Shown here one piece after another: positions 34,109-46,384 of a stretch of DNA of 64,000 nucleotides; within the stretch, counting starts at the first letter, position 1; every line of letters starts with the position of its first letter. Origin of the DNA: Glaciozyma antarctica PI12. Lineage: Eukaryota > Basidiomycota > Microbotryomycetes > Kriegeriales > Camptobasidiaceae. The translations under genes were made by a program, and so were the position numbers. Below the pieces are notes generated by a model that saw only the letters and a program-made list of their open reading frames with translations, ran no database searches and had not been told where the DNA came from. The stretch lies in NCBI GenBank assembly GCA_002917775.1, contig KZ627158.1, forward strand, positions 282,578 through 346,577, written 5' to 3'.

Positions 34109-37100
34109 ATGTCGAACGCTCTCAACGGCACCACCGACCACTCCAACGGCATCGCCAGCAACGGCGAATCGAACTACGACAACACCAACGGCATCTCGTC
34201 CAACGGCACCGCCAGCGACAGCACCCCCGCTTCGACCGCCCCTCGTCTCTCCGCCGCTCAGCTCCTCCAGCAGGCGCACGAAGCCAAGACGCAGGAACAG
34301 GCCAGCTCGATCATCACTGAGGACCCCTTCCCGCCGTTTGGCTCCAGCAGCGCTTCGAAGAGCCTGACGACGGACCCCTTCCCTCCTTCCACGTCGTCCG
34401 ACTCCGCGCCGGCGCCCGTCAAGCCCAAGCCCATCAACATCTCCGACGAGTCCGCCTTCCCTTCCCTCGGCATGGGCGCAGGACCGAAGAAGGCTGGAGC
34501 AACTTGGGGCGCAGGAGGAACCGCCGCTCAGCGCATCAAGCAGCAGCAGCCCGCCGCCGCGTCCGCCTCTTCGTCCAACGGCCACGCCTCTCGCGCTGCG
34601 ACCCCCGCTAGCGCCGCTGACGACACGCTCAAGGTCACCACCAACTCGTCCCTCTTCACCGCTACCGTCCAGCTCCCCTCCGCCGAAATCCACGTCCACG
34701 CGCCTTCGTACAGCGCTGGTATCGGACGCGGACGCGGAGGACCTTCGAGGGAGGCTGAACCGACTACGCTTGGCGAGGTCATGAAGCTTTTGATGAAGCG
34801 TCACCCGACTGTCGGAGTCGAGGCGAGCACTTCGCGCCAGGTCACGACGTTCATTATCAAGGGCAAGGGCAAGATGGCCGAGGAGGACGTCAACGCTGTC
34901 AAGCGCGAGCTCATGGGCCGACTCGCAAAGAAGGTCACTATCGAGGTCAACGTCCCTGCCGGCATGCGCGCCTTCATCATCGGAGCCAAGGGTACGTCGC
35001 TTACTCTCCTCGCGATATATGAGCTGATCCGTCTTTGTCTGCAGGCCGTACCCTCAAGCAGATCACCGACTCTACCGGCGCCAACGTTCAGGTCCCCTCG
35101 CGCGAGACGGACGACGCTCCCGAATCCAGCGACGCCGGCGACTCCCCCGACGGCCCCCTTATCGCTCTCACCATCTCGGGCGACTCTGCCGCCGTCTCGC
35201 TCGCACGCTCCAAGATCCTCGAGATCGTCGCCGAGCGCGCGTCCAAGGTCCAGACGAAGCTCGATGACATCCCCAAGGAGTTCTGGCCCCTCTTGAGCGG
35301 CGTCAAGGGCGCTAAGATTGCTCAGCTCGTCGAGGCGGTCGGAGCGACGGGAGCGGTTACGGTGCATGTGCCTAGGGCGTACGAGAGGCGTGGATTGTCG
35401 GCGTCGGCGGAGAAGGAACGAGTCGAGAAGGCCATCACGGTTGCAGAAGAGCGCATCACGGTTGCTGGAGAGCGCGAGGCTGTCGCCAAGGTTGTCGAGG
35501 CGATTGAGGCCGAGGTGGTCGAGCTTGTGCGTAGTTTCAGCTTCGTTGGTGCAGCGGGAGCTAATATCGCTCTGGGATTCGCAGAAGCGCACGACCAAGA
35601 CGTTGAAGATCTCGATCAACAAGCGTCAACACCGCTTCCTCGTCGGGCAGGCTGCCGAGGAGATCCTCGCTGCATCTGGCTGCTCCGTCGAGACCCCCCC
35701 GATGGAGGATTCGGACGACCAGGTCACTATCCGAGGACCTCAAGCTGGTCTCATGATCGCGTTCCCTCTCGTACGTCGCTCCGTTCTGTGCTTCAGAGGG
35801 GCGAGCAATACTGATAGCTCGCGTTTCGCAGGTCAACGAGAAGGCCGACGCTACCCCCGTCGACACCCTCGACCTCTTCACCGCCCACACGAGCGCACTC
35901 GACAAGAAGCTCTACTCGTCGCATCTCACTCGCTACGTCCTCCGCAAGTCCAAGTTCCGCAAGCTCTCGGCCGACAACGACGTCCAAGTCTACCTCCCTC
36001 GCGCCGCTTCCATCGAGGCCGGAGCAGCACTCATCGAGATCGTCGGAAAGGACGCCGTTGGACTCGCTGGCGCCAGGGCTGAGATTATCACGATCGTTCG
36101 CGCGCTCCCTCCTGCCAACTTTGCCGTCGTCGAGATCGACAGCCTCATTCACCGACACTTGATCGGGAAGAAGGGCACCAAGATCAAGGCGTTCGAGGAG
36201 AAGAGGAACGTCGAGGTTGTGTTCCCTCCGGATGGAGAGGACCGGTCCGACATCTTGCTCGTCTACTCGGGCGAGGGTAACGCCGAGGACGTTCTCGCTG
36301 GTTTGTCTCGTTCTACACGCTTTCCATAACTCCGCTCACCACTTTCCCACCTGCAGAAGTCCGCACCGAGATCGAGCAGTTCGCCAAGGAGGCCGCCGAC
36401 ATCAAGTCTGTCACCCTCACGATCCCTCAAGCTCTCCACCGCGCCATCATCGGGCAGGGCGGAACGACCCTCAACGCCGTTATTGGCGAGGAGAAGCTCG
36501 TCAACGTCTCGTTTGGCTCCAAGCCTCGCACGGGAGAGTCGAAGGGCAAGGAGGCCGTCGCGGGAGATGACTTGGTCGTCATTCGTGGGCCGTCGGAGGA
36601 GGTTGCGAGGGTGCAGAAGGAGATTGCGCGCATTGCGGAGGAGGCTAAGAACTCGGAAATCGTCAACTCTTACGTGCGTACGACTCGCTCTCTTTATTGG
36701 CAAGACGCTGACTTCGGTTAACGCAGACGGTTGAGTTCGAGATTGACGCCGTTCACGTTCGCCACGTACGCCTTCTCGCTCGCTGCTCGCAGGGATTGAG
36801 CTGACTTCATCTCGTCGACAGATCGTCGGCAAGGCGGGAGCTGGAGTCAACAAGCTTCGCGAGGAGCTTGGAGTCCGAGTCGATTTCGAGGAGCAGGCGG
36901 CCGCAGGCACGAAGCGCGCATCGAAGAGCAAGGTCGTCGTCAAGGGTCGCAAGGAGAACGTCGAGGAGGCAAAGAAGAGGATCATCGGTCTCGTCGAGAA
37001 GCTCGTGAGTCGCTTGCTCAAACCTGAGAAGGACGGGGCTGACGACTTTCGCGTTCGCAGGCCGACGAGGTCACCCTCACCATCGCCCTCCCCTCGTCGC

Positions 37101-38876
37101 TCGAGCGTGGATCTCTCATCGGCAAGCAGGGAACGTACCTCAAGCGTCTCGAGACGACCTACGACGTGCGCATCAACTTCCCCAAGGACGGACGCAAGGG
37201 CGGAGACGACCACGTCGAGGAGAAGGGCAACCCGAACGAGATCACCATCCGCGGTTCCAAGCAGGGCGCCAGCGCGGCGAAGAAGGAGCTCGTCGACCTC
37301 ATCGCCTACGAGCAGGAGAACGGCAACCTCGTCACCTTCACCGTCTCCGTCAAGTCTCTCCCTCGCATCCTCGGCAAGGGCGGAGTCCAGGTCAACCAGA
37401 TCAAGGACGAGACCGCCGTCACGGTCGACATCGATCAGGCTGGCGACGACGCCGTCACGGCGACTATCACTCTTCGCGGCACCAAGGCGGGAACGCAGGA
37501 GGCGAAGAAGAAGATCCTCGCCATCGCGAAGGAGGTCGACGACGAGGCTCGCTTGACGATCGAGATTCCCCGTGCCTTCCACACCACCCTCATCGGCTCT
37601 GGCGGATCCAGCAGTGCGTTCACTTCCTCCTCTCAGCTCCAGCAACCTCGCTGACTCTTCGTCCTTGCAGTCCGCGACCTCATCGCCCGCGCCGGAGGAC
37701 CCAGCGACGCCCGCGCTTCTGGCAACGCCGTTCGCTTCCCTCGCCAAGGCGACGGCGCCGACACGGTCACCATCACCGCGCCCAAGACGATCGCCGAGAA
37801 GATCCACGCTCTCCTCACGAAGGAGGTCGCGAGCCTTCAGTCTCGCGTCGTCTACGGAGTCGCCGTCGCGCACACTCTCCACGCGTCCGTCATCGGCAAG
37901 GGCGCTTCGGCGCTCCAGGAGCTTCAGCGCAAGCACGGCGTCAAGGTCGTCATGCCTGGATGGAACGACTACCCTACCGCCGGCGAGATCGTCAACCCTG
38001 AGGACGTCAAGGACGCCGCTCCTGGCGACATCGTCAAGATCGTTGGACCTCGCGAGGCTGCCGTGGCTGCTGCTGCCGAGATCTCTGTAAGCCGTCCGGT
38101 GTTATCGAGCGTCGCGCGCGTGCTGACTATTCGTGCGTTTGCAGAAGGGACGAGCGAGCGCGCCTACCGCTTCCCAGACGATCATGGTCCCCAAGAAGCT
38201 CCACGCCAAGATCGCTCAGGGCGGACGCTTCTTCCGCTCCCTCCCCAGCGGTACCCGCGTCACCCACGACGGCATCAAGCCTCCTTCATCCTCTCTCAAG
38301 GCGAAGAAGCCCCCGACGTCGACCGCCAGCACCTCGGCGCCTCGCATCGACGACGACGCCGGCGAGTCGGTCGAGTCCGCGATCGAGTTCCAGGTCGTCT
38401 CGCTCTTCGATGGCGCGGAGGAGGACGACTCGGAGATCCCTTGGGTTGTCGAGTCGGCATCGCAGGAGGATGCAGACAAGACGGTCGCCGAGATTGAGAA
38501 GGCTTTTGGGCTTGGCCAAGTCCGCCACTCACGTCGGATGGCTCACCGTTCCTCGCAGCCTCAGTGCGTTCCTTTCCGTTAGCTGTTTCCTCCGCCCTCG
38601 TGCTGACTTGCTCGCGTTGCAGTGCCTCGCATCGTTGGACGTGGAGGAGCTGGGCTCGACAAGCTTCGGTCCGCCGGAGTCGAGGTCGAGGTCGTCGGCC
38701 GCAAGGACGCCAACCGTTCGTCTCCTTCTCCCTGGCTATCGTAAAGACTGCTGAAGCTCGCCCATTCTGCAGAGTTGACGCTCACCGGTACCCCCGAGAC
38801 GATCGACGTCGCGTACAGGCAGATTCTCGCCCTCGCTGCGCCCCGACCACCTCGTCAGCAGCGCGAGGAGTACTAG
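34109..38876 (+). CDS. Vigilin/Scp160-type multi-KH-domain RNA-binding protein
   Basis: Large polysome- and ER-associated RNA-binding protein of about 1,300 residues. The ATG at 34109 gives MSNALNGTTDHSNGIASNGE and an Asn/Ser/Thr-rich N-terminus with Ala-rich DPFPPFGS stretches. A long series of KH domains follows, recognised by GxxG loops: IIGAKGRTL, LIGKKGTKIKAF, IIGQGGTTLNAV, IVGKAGAGVNKL, LIGKQGTYLKRL, ILGKGGVQVNQI, VIGKGASALQEL and IVGRGGAGLDKL near the end. Several KH repeats have lost the loop (for example LLSGVKGAKIAQL and FLVGQAAEEIL), as is usual in vigilins. The stop is TAG at 38874-38876. About ten introns; one follows IGAKG at the first loop. No close fungal alternative fits this many KH repeats. 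Confidence 0.95.
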
Positions 38877-39205
38877 ACTCGCAACATCCCCTCTCTTGGA
38901 CAGTCTGAATAGCGTTTAGTTTATCCCCTCGCCCTCCCTTCCCACTTCTCCCGGCGCAGTGAGGTCTAATACCCCCCTCGCTCGTCGCTTTCTCGTCTTC
39001 TTCTCATCCTCCTGCAACAACAAAAGATCTGCATCGGTCCCTTCGTGCGAGAGAGTCGTTAATGCGATTTCCAAGACCTGGAGCGAGGCTGTCACGCCGT
39101 AATTTCCAGCTCTCGCGAGGGAGGAGCGCTGGCGAGACACATTCCGGTCTCCGGGTTCGACCTACTCGTCCCTTCTCTCTCTCTCTCTCCCTCCCTACTC
39201 GCAGA
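38877..39205. other. Intergenic region with a CT simple repeat
   Basis: 329 bp. A TC dinucleotide run lies at about 39174-39189, just upstream of a CGCAG and an ATG at 39206, so it may belong to a 5' leader of the next small frame. No other feature seen. Confidence 0.4.
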
Positions 39206-39412
39206 ATGTCTTCCTCGCCCCAATCCTCTTCATTCGCCTTTAGGAACTACACCTACACGTCCCCCTACGCCGCGCTCTCCAACGCATTGCACTGCGACAT
39301 CTGCCGCGCTCGCGCCTCAGCCCTCGCGCACTCGGAGCGCTCCGATATAGTAACGGATGAAGCGCATCTCCCTAAAGGACCTTGTACGAGAGGATGTACG
39401 AGGGGGATGTAA
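39206..39412 (+). CDS. Small hypothetical protein, structure uncertain
   Basis: The ATG at 39206 opens MSSSPQSSSFAFRNYTYTSP then YAALSNALHCDICRARASAL, with one CxxC pair, and reads to a TAA at 39410-39412. Just downstream, in a second frame, YERMYEGDVRSAARQRARDI is followed by a typical GTACGT...GACAG intron (39461-39503) and AKAWLNEQERIRVERV with a TAG near 39552. Both halves look coding, but I found no normal intron that joins them. The gene may therefore extend to about 39552 with an unrecognised splice or an indel, or these may be separate small frames. No family recognised. Confidence 0.4.
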   Translation: MSSSPQSSSFAFRNYTYTSPYAALSNALHCDICRARASALAHSERSDIVTDEAHLPKGPCTRGCTRGM

Positions 39413-39797
39413 GGAGTGCGGCGAGGCAGCGAGCGAGGGATATTGAGAAAGTACGTCGTGGTCGGAAGGCGAGGTGAATGGGGCTGATGAGGTGTGAGAC
39501 AGGCGAAGGCGTGGTTGAATGAGCAGGAGAGGATTAGGGTCGAGAGGGTGTAGCTTTGAGTATGGCGGCGCGGAGTGGAGCAGAGCAGGGGGAGATGAGT
39601 AGTAGTGCGGAGGGTGCGATGGGAGCTGGGATGCAAGTGGCGCGAACAGGTGGAGAAGGAGCCAGGACTGAAGAGAGATATACCGCAGCAGGTACTCTTG
39701 GAGGTATCAAGCAGTTGGACAAGGGAGTCTGAGCAGAACAGCGAGCAGCCACCACACTTCCCAGTCGCAAGACCGACTCCAATGCACCTCGGCAGCT
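39413..39797. other. Downstream part of the small-gene locus and 3' region of Atg27
   Basis: 385 bp. The first 140 bp may be the 3' exons of the small gene at 39206. The rest holds the 3' end of the converging Atg27 gene. Nothing else seen. Confidence 0.4.
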
Positions 39798-40916
39798 CTA
39801 TCCCAACGACGAATACCCACTCCGACTTCCACCACGTCCTACGTTGAATACGTCAGCGTTGCCGACAGGAAGAGAAGCGGAGAGCTTTGGCGCACCCTTG
39901 AAGAGATCGCCTGCGACGTAGGGAAGGTCCCGCCATACGTCGCGATGAGGGATCATATCCCAACCCGTCGCCCCGTACTGCGTGTAGTTGTAATATGCGC
40001 CGCCAATGAAGTATGCTAGGATGCCGAAAAGGATCCTGGTGCAAGGAGGTTAGTTCTATCCTTCGTCGCCACCCAACGAAAGGAGTTACAGCCAGAAGAA
40101 CCAACCGAAGAAGCCCATCCCCTCGTTTGCTGTCTCCTTATCCTCATCCTTTCCACCCTCGGGTTCTTTGGGCGTCTCGGGAGGAGGAGGGCGGTCGGAA
40201 TTCGTCGAGCACGCCGAGACGGTCGCCCATCGCAGCGCAAGGACTCCCTCCTTGGGATCGTAATTCAACAACGTCGGCACCGTCTGCACTTCTTCATCAG
40301 CTCCCCTCTCCTCCTCGCGCACAGATAACTCACCTCCGTCGCCCCCTCCTCGCAGACCATTTCAATCGTCGCGCGCTGGCTCACTCCATTGTACTTCCCC
40401 CCTTCCAAGCCCAATAGCCATCCCTTCTCCGGACTCTTCTCCCCCTCCTTAAGCTTCGCGCTAGGGTTCAGCTCCTCTCCTCCTGCCACAGGAACGACGG
40501 AGATGACCCGGTCTTCGAGTCCTGCACGTTGAGAGAGGACTCGCATGCAGACGTTCGTTCCTTCTGGGCAATCATCGTCCGTGGGTGAGGTGAGAGGGAT
40601 GGGGGAGCAGAGGGAGAGGGTGTAGATGGTCTGGCGTCGCAGAGGTTAGGAGAGAGGTGAGGAGAGGGGCGCTGGACGGACCTTGGTGGTGGTGGGAGGA
40701 GTGGGAGTGGAGACGTCGAAGGAGTGTACGCCAGCCAGCTGCAGAGGATTAGCTTCCTGCGCGGCTGGGCTGGAGCAGGACTATACGTACGGGGTTGAGG
40801 TCAAAGGCATCGTTGCCGAGAGATAGCTTGCAGTCGAACGCGCCTGCTGAGACTGAGCTGGCGAAGAGGGTGGCTGACGCCAATCCCGCTGAGATTAACC
40901 TTCCTGGTGTACGCAT
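39798..40916 (-). CDS. Atg27-like type I membrane protein (MRH domain)
   Basis: Atg27 is a single-pass vesicle protein that supports Atg9 traffic in autophagy. The ATG at 40916 gives a signal peptide (MRTPGRLISAGLASATLFAS) cut before GAFDCKLSLGNDAFDLNP. The luminal MRH domain contains CPEGTNVCMRVLS and ends with IEMVCEEGATE and ALRWATVSACSTN; the cysteines are conserved. After an acidic Pro/Glu linker comes one membrane segment (FFGWFFWLFFGILAYFIGG). The cytosolic tail has YGATGWDMIPHRDVWRDLP and ends GYSSLG at a TAG (39798-39800). The tail matches the strongly conserved end of fungal Atg27 and carries a YxxL-type sorting motif. Four to five introns. It diverges from SR140 across 105 bp. Confidence 0.9.
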
Positions 40917-41021
40917 GCGTGGTAGTCAAACGGAGGTGAGGGAAGGAGGAAGAGAGGCGCTGGCCCGCAGGTTGCCTCTTCGGCTCCGCCACCTCGTCTC
41001 GACCCAGCAACTTCCTCGACG
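40917..41021. promoter_or_regulatory. Bidirectional promoter region, Atg27 / SR140
   Basis: Only 105 bp lie between the two divergent start codons, so both promoters and leaders are compressed here. No TATA box seen. Confidence 0.4.
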
Positions 41022-43842
41022 ATGGACGACAGGGACGCTCGCCAGATCCTCGCCGACAAGGAATTCGAAGCTCTCCCCGCCGACGAAGTCGCTGCGCACA
41101 AACACGAGCGTTTCCTCAAGGGGACGGCCAAGAAGTCGAAACACGAGAAGGAGCAGGAGGCGGCAGCCAAGAAGCAGCAAGAGGAGGAGGAATACGCTGC
41201 GAAGGCGTACGAGGAGTTCGTGGCAGCGTTTGGGGTCGAGGCGGAGGGGCCGACGCAGGGAGGGAGCAGGGGGAGGACGGTGGGAAAGGGATTTGTGAGG
41301 GCCGGTGGAGGGGAGGGCTATAACCCACTCAAGGGGGTGGAGGCTGAGGTGGTGGTGCCTCCTGCTCCAGCGAGACCGTACGGGAAGGGAACCTACGCGC
41401 GTCCTGGAGCTGTTGCTGCTGCGATGATAGATGAGGTGCGCTCGCTTTCCCTGAGCGCCTGTTTCTCAGCTAACCAGGTCTCGCACAGCCTGAACCCGAA
41501 CTCGTACGGCCTACTGGATCTCTCGGCAAGAAGAAGCAAGGCCAAAAATTTCTGGAACAGCTCAAGCGGTGCGACTCCTTTCCTCCTCTTGCGGCTCTCG
41601 CTCGTTCCGTAGAGATAGCTTGACTGAACCATCTCTTCTTCCACGCTACCCAATCATCCTTCACCCTCTCTATCGACTTCACTTCAACCCTTAATAGAGA
41701 TCAAGCCGAGCGCGAGGAGCGACTTGCTCAGCAGGCGGGGCGAGGTGAGCTCCACTTCCCTGCAGGAGCCACTTCGGCAAGCAGCTAAACAACCTTCAGT
41801 CGGATCTTCTGTCACAGCTCTCGCAGGTCCGTCGTTCGTCGTACTCTGCCGCAATCATCTGACCCCTTCGCAGCCCGCGAGCACGCTCCCGTCCTCACCG
41901 GTTCTTTCGACTCTGGCGACCCGCTCACGACCAACATCCACGTCGGCAACCTCCCCGCCTCCGTGACCGAAGCTTCTCTCGGCATGCTTTTCGCTCAATA
42001 CGGGCCCGTCGGTTCCGTCAAGGTTCGTTCACCTCACTCCATCTTCAAACGCAGCCTAACCCGCGAGCTCCGCAGATCATGTGGCCCCGCACCGATGGAC
42101 CCCCAATCCCAGGTCGTCAACTCGCTGGATTTGTCGCCTTCCTCCGCAGGCCTGATGCGCAGAAAGCGGCAAAGGAGATCGACGGGCAGGAATGGGGAGG
42201 GAGCGTACTTCGCACGGGGTGGGGAAAGGCCGTCTCGTTACCTGTGCGACCTCTCTACGGTGCGTCTCCTGCCTATCTATGCGGTACGAGTAGAAAGTAA
42301 CAGTCTCGCTCGCAGAGATCGAAGGAACGACGAGGAGCAAGCACCATCGCCGGCCGGAATGGAGCGAGCGTTCTCCCTCGCCCGAAGAGCGTTCGAAGAG
42401 GCGTCGGCGGTCCTCTGATCGCTCTGCATCTCCTGATGAGCGCGGGCGGAACTGGCCCATGCTGAACAAGGGCGAGGAGAAGTTCTTAAGGACGGTCGCG
42501 GGGAAGATTCGGGAGCATGGAGAAGACTTTGAGGAGGTTATGCGTGAGCGGGAGAGGGACAACCCCAAGTTTGCATTCTTCTGGGATGAGAAGGTGCGGT
42601 TCCGTATTTCCTTGGGCTTGCGAACGACGGTGCTGACGCGATTTCGCGGTGAAGCTGCCTTCGTACCACTTCTTCCGCATGCTCCTTGACTCGGAATACC
42701 GTCAACCGCCCTCAAAACCCCGCTTCTCTGACAAGGTGAGTCTCCTGCCGCTCGTTCGTTCCCTCGCTGACTTACGCGCCGCGCCCAGGGCAACGCCGAT
42801 ATCTACTCCTCCGACTCGGCAGAAGACTCTGAACGCGAGCACGTGAGGAAAGGGAAGCTGGGCAAGCTCGCACAACGGAGGTTCGAGTGCATGCTGCGAA
42901 GCTTGACGTCGACCAGGGAGAAGATCGCGCGCGGCATGGCGTTCGCGCTGGAGCATGCTGATGCTGCTGCTGTCGTACGTTCTCCTCCGTCTTCGTCGCT
43001 CTACTCTTGCTGATTTTTGACCCAGGTCGTGGACCTCCTCGTCGCCTCTCTTATAATCGACGGGACGCCCGTACCTCGCAAGATCGCTCGACTCCACCTC
43101 GTCTCCGGTGCGTCCTCCCTCGCGACCTTGCTTTCGCACTCGCTAAAGCCCTCCTCATAGACGTCTTGCACAACTCCTCCTCCTCTCTCCCGAACGCATG
43201 GGTCTACCGCTCGACGCTCGAATCCCGCCTCCCTGAAGTCTTCGACCACCTCGGCGACATCTTTCTCTCCTTCCCAGGCCGAATGAAGGCAGAGCAATTC
43301 CGTCTCCAAGTCACCAACGTACGTTCTTTCCTCTCCACCTCCTCTCTCTCGCTCACCGTCGCGCACAGATTGTCGATGTCTGGGAACGCGACTGGATGAT
43401 CTTCGAGCCAGGAGTCATCGAGGACCTCAAGCGACGTCTGTCGGGCGAGACGGCAGCGGAGAAGCAGGTTGAGGAGTACGAGATGCAGCTCGCTGCGGTC
43501 CCAGCCGAGGCGGCGGTGGAGGAGGTGGAAGAGCACGTCGAGGCGAAGGCGCATCCGGGGTTCAAGACGAGCTCGTTCGTGCCTTCTGCGCTGAATGCGG
43601 CGCTGGTGGATGAGGAGCCGGAGTACGCCGATGTCGATGGGGAGATGGTGGATGTTGATGGGGAGGAGGTGGACGGCGATGGGGAGGAGGTGGATGTGGA
43701 TGGAGTTGATGTTGATGGAGAGCTGGTGGCGGAGGTGGAGATGGAGAAGGCGCCGGCGGTGAAGAAGGTGGAGGTGGTGGTGATTGAGGATGATGCGGAG
43801 GAGGTGATAGTGTTGGGAGATAGCGACGATGACATGTTCTGA
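41022..43842 (+). CDS. U2 snRNP-associated SURP protein, SR140 type
   Basis: Splicing factor associated with U2 snRNP. The ATG at 41022 gives MDDRDARQILADKEFEALPA and a Glu/Lys/Ala-rich coiled region. The RRM starts at TTNIHVGNLPASVTE (about 41930) and continues with MLFAQYGPVGSVKIMWP and GFVAFLRRPDAQKAAKEIDG. After an Arg/Ser-rich stretch (HHRRPEWSERSPSPEERSKR) comes the SURP module (NKGEEKFLRTVAGKIREHGE, NPKFAFFWDEKLPSYHFFRM). The CID-like domain follows (FECMLRSLTSTREKIARGMA, VVDLLVASLIIDGTPVPRKI). The tail holds an acidic Asp-Gly-Glu repeat and ends GDSDDDMF. Domain order matches human U2SURP. About ten introns. Confidence 0.93.
43622..43740 (+). repeat. GATGTGGATGG-type minisatellite inside the SR140 coding region
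   Basis: Imperfect tandem copies of GATG(T/G)(T/C)GATGGGGA encode a DVDGE/DGEEVD acidic repeat near the SR140 C-terminus. All copies stay in frame. Confidence 0.7.
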
Positions 43843-43977
43843 TCGCAAATGTTGACACGTTTAGAGAAAGTCGGTGAGCGAGATCTCGCACAGGCAGCAG
43901 TGCGTCCGTTCGTGAATCAATGCAAAACCTAACGAGGTAAGAACGGTACAACAAGGCCTCCCTCCCAATCACAGCAC

Positions 43978-46370
43978 TCAGTACCCCCTCCGCAATCGCG
44001 CATTCTCCTCCTTCAGCTTCGCATTCTCCGCTCGCAGCTGGACGAGCTCTCCGCCGAGGTACTCCTTCAGCAGCGCCTTCATTTCGCTCTGCGATCCAAA
44101 GCAATGTCAGCGAGCGACGCTGTGAAGGAGCGGGAGCGAGACTTACCTTTTGAGTGAACGACTGCCGAATCAGCTCGAGATGAAGGTTCTGCACCTCGCG
44201 ACTCGATCTAGACAGGCGCATCAGCGGGCGGTTTTTTGAAAGATAGGAAGAGATCACTCACTTCTCCTGGAACTCGAACATTGCCTCCTGCACCGCAGCC
44301 TTGAGCAGCTCACTTCCACTCGCCCCTCCCCTCCCTCTCAAGCCAACTAAGCTCCTCTCCCGCTCCTCCTCCTCCTCCTTGTCCTCGTCTACCTCGTCCC
44401 CCTCCTCCTCATCGCGCCACACCTCCTGCCTCGCCAGCGTCCCCACTCTCTTCTTCCCGCTCTCCGCAAATCCAACCGTCCGCACCTTCTCCTCCTTCTC
44501 CTTCCCGAACCCTTTCCCGACCTCCTTCCCGACCTCGTTCCTCACCATCCTCGGCGCACCATCCTCAATCCTCTCCCCCAACCTCCTCTCCACCCTCCCA
44601 ATCGTCTCATCCGCACTCGTCCCCACCGACTCCCTCTCACACGACGTCCCACCGTGCGACAAACGCGTCGTCTCCCCCGAGTACGTGGAACGCGGGCGGG
44701 GAGGAGCGCGGAGAGAGGGGGTGGAGAGGGACATGGAGGGGAGGAAGGGGGAGGGAAGCGTATTTTCGTTATGCGAGATGGAGCGGCGTAGGTGGAGAGA
44801 GGGGGTGGTGCGGAGAGTTGAGGTGCGGGCTTCGCGCGCGATGGATTCTGTAAAGGGGTTAGCTAGGGGGACGGAGAGGAGGAGGAGGGACGGACCTGAG
44901 AAAGCGGCTTGGGAAGGAAGGGGATCGAGGTCGATAAGACCTTTCGAGCGTCCGAACGCGACGGGGCTAAACATCTCTTCGATATTCTCGAGCATCCTCG
45001 GGCCTCCTGGCTTCCGCACGAGTTCCTGAGGCTGGTCCTTTTCTTGCGCGAGAGCGAGGGTTCGGGCTGCACGGGCGCGGTTGAGGGACTCGGTGAGGAC
45101 GGAGGAGGCTTTGGTGGGCGAGGAGGGTGCCGAGGCTTTGATCTTGACGAGCGGCTGCGAAGAGTCGTTAAACGTCGCCCTTTCTTCGCACAGAAAGTGA
45201 GCTCACCTGGAATGCAACACTCAGTACCCTCTCTCCCTGCCCGACGCGGACGCGGATGACGACCTCTCGCTTCTTGAGGTCGACAACCCGCACTCCCTCC
45301 CTCGCAGCGAACACCAACAGCCTCCCTCCCGTCTCGAGCCCCATCCCACCTTTCCTCACTTCCATCCCTACTTCCACACTCGCCAACACCTTCATACCCC
45401 CCGCATCAATCATCGAAAGTCCTCCCGTCGCGGTGCATGCGAGGAGGAGGGAGGAGATGGGGGAGAAGGCGAGAAATGCGAGAGGTGCAGAGAGGTGGAG
45501 AAGGGTCGAGAGTGAAGGATCGTAAAGGGGCTGAAGGGCGAGTCGTGTCGTGCAGATGGATAACGGAGGTTGAGGTGCCTGCGACGAGGAAAGTCCGGCG
45601 AGAGGGGTGGAAGAGGAGTGCCGTATAAGATGCTTTAGGGCGACAGTGGAGGGTTGAAGTGGTGGCGGTGGTGAGGTTGTGAAGGAGGAGAGTGGTCGAG
45701 GAGCCTGTGGCGAACAGAGTCGAGTCGCAGTTGAGTGCCAGGGAGGATAGACGCGAGGTGGGGGAGTGCCCGGTGAAGGCGACGGGAGGGGTGGTCGAGA
45801 TTGGCTCGTAGCGATACGTCGTGGCTCCTGAGGTGAGGAGAATGGACTGGCGTTCGAGGAAGAGGGCGGAGGTGATGGGGAGCTGGGCGTCGGGGTCGGA
45901 CTGGGAGCAAATCAGTCAACATGAGCTGCAGGAGGTTAAGAGGAGCAGGCGCACCCGATGTAGGTCGTAGAGGTGTTGGCCGTCACTTCTCCACACCCTC
46001 AAGCTTCCTTCCTCATCTATCGTAAGGTACTTGCTGCCGTCCGGGTGCCAGGCGCATGAGGCGATGGAGACGGCAGAGGAGGACTTGGGAGCGAGAGTGA
46101 TCGGCTGGCTCGACCATGAGTAGAGAGAGAGCTGTGAGCTCGTAGCTACGAGTAAGTTGGCCAGCTTGGGCGAGTGCAGCTCTTGCTCTGGCTCGGACGA
46201 GTGAGTGGTCGGAGCCAAAAACAACAAACAGCTGAGAATTCCTCGTCTTCCCTCTCCCACCACCTCAGATTCCTCTCAAACTCACAGGATAGACTCAGGA
46301 AACCCACGGCGTCGATTGAGGTCGAACAGAACCACCGCCGGAGCCAGTCACTCGCACCACCTCCCCTCAT
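43978..46370 (-). CDS. NEDD1/GCP-WD-like WD40 protein
   Basis: NEDD1 recruits the gamma-tubulin ring complex to spindle poles and microtubules. The N-terminal half has WD40 blades (SLYSWSSQPITLAPK, SCAWHPDGSKYLTIDEEGSL with RVWRSD, TSALFLERQSILLTSG, LASVEVGMEVRKGGMG). A long Ser/Arg-rich middle follows. The C-terminal helix is the best evidence: EVQNLHLELIRQSFTQKSEM, ALLKEYLGGELVQLRAEN and KLKEENARLRRGY match the NEDD1 gamma-tubulin-binding end. The stop is TGA at 43978-43980. The first exon is not resolved. The open N-terminal frame (46263) begins with GTG, and the only plausible ATG on this strand is at 46370, in another frame, so a short intron must connect them. The start codon is then 14 bp from that of the divergent Mtq1 gene. 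Confidence 0.78.
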
Positions 46371-46384
46371 CTCCTCAGCTCTCC

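Noticed and set aside
36263-37936. 557-codon minus-strand open frame
   Set aside because: It lies antisense to vigilin KH exons. The Arg/Leu/Asp-rich translation is the mirror of GC-rich codon use and has no domain.
39146-39160. GGTTCGACC resembling a tRNA B box
   Set aside because: No matching A box, acceptor stem or anticodon arm at the right spacing.
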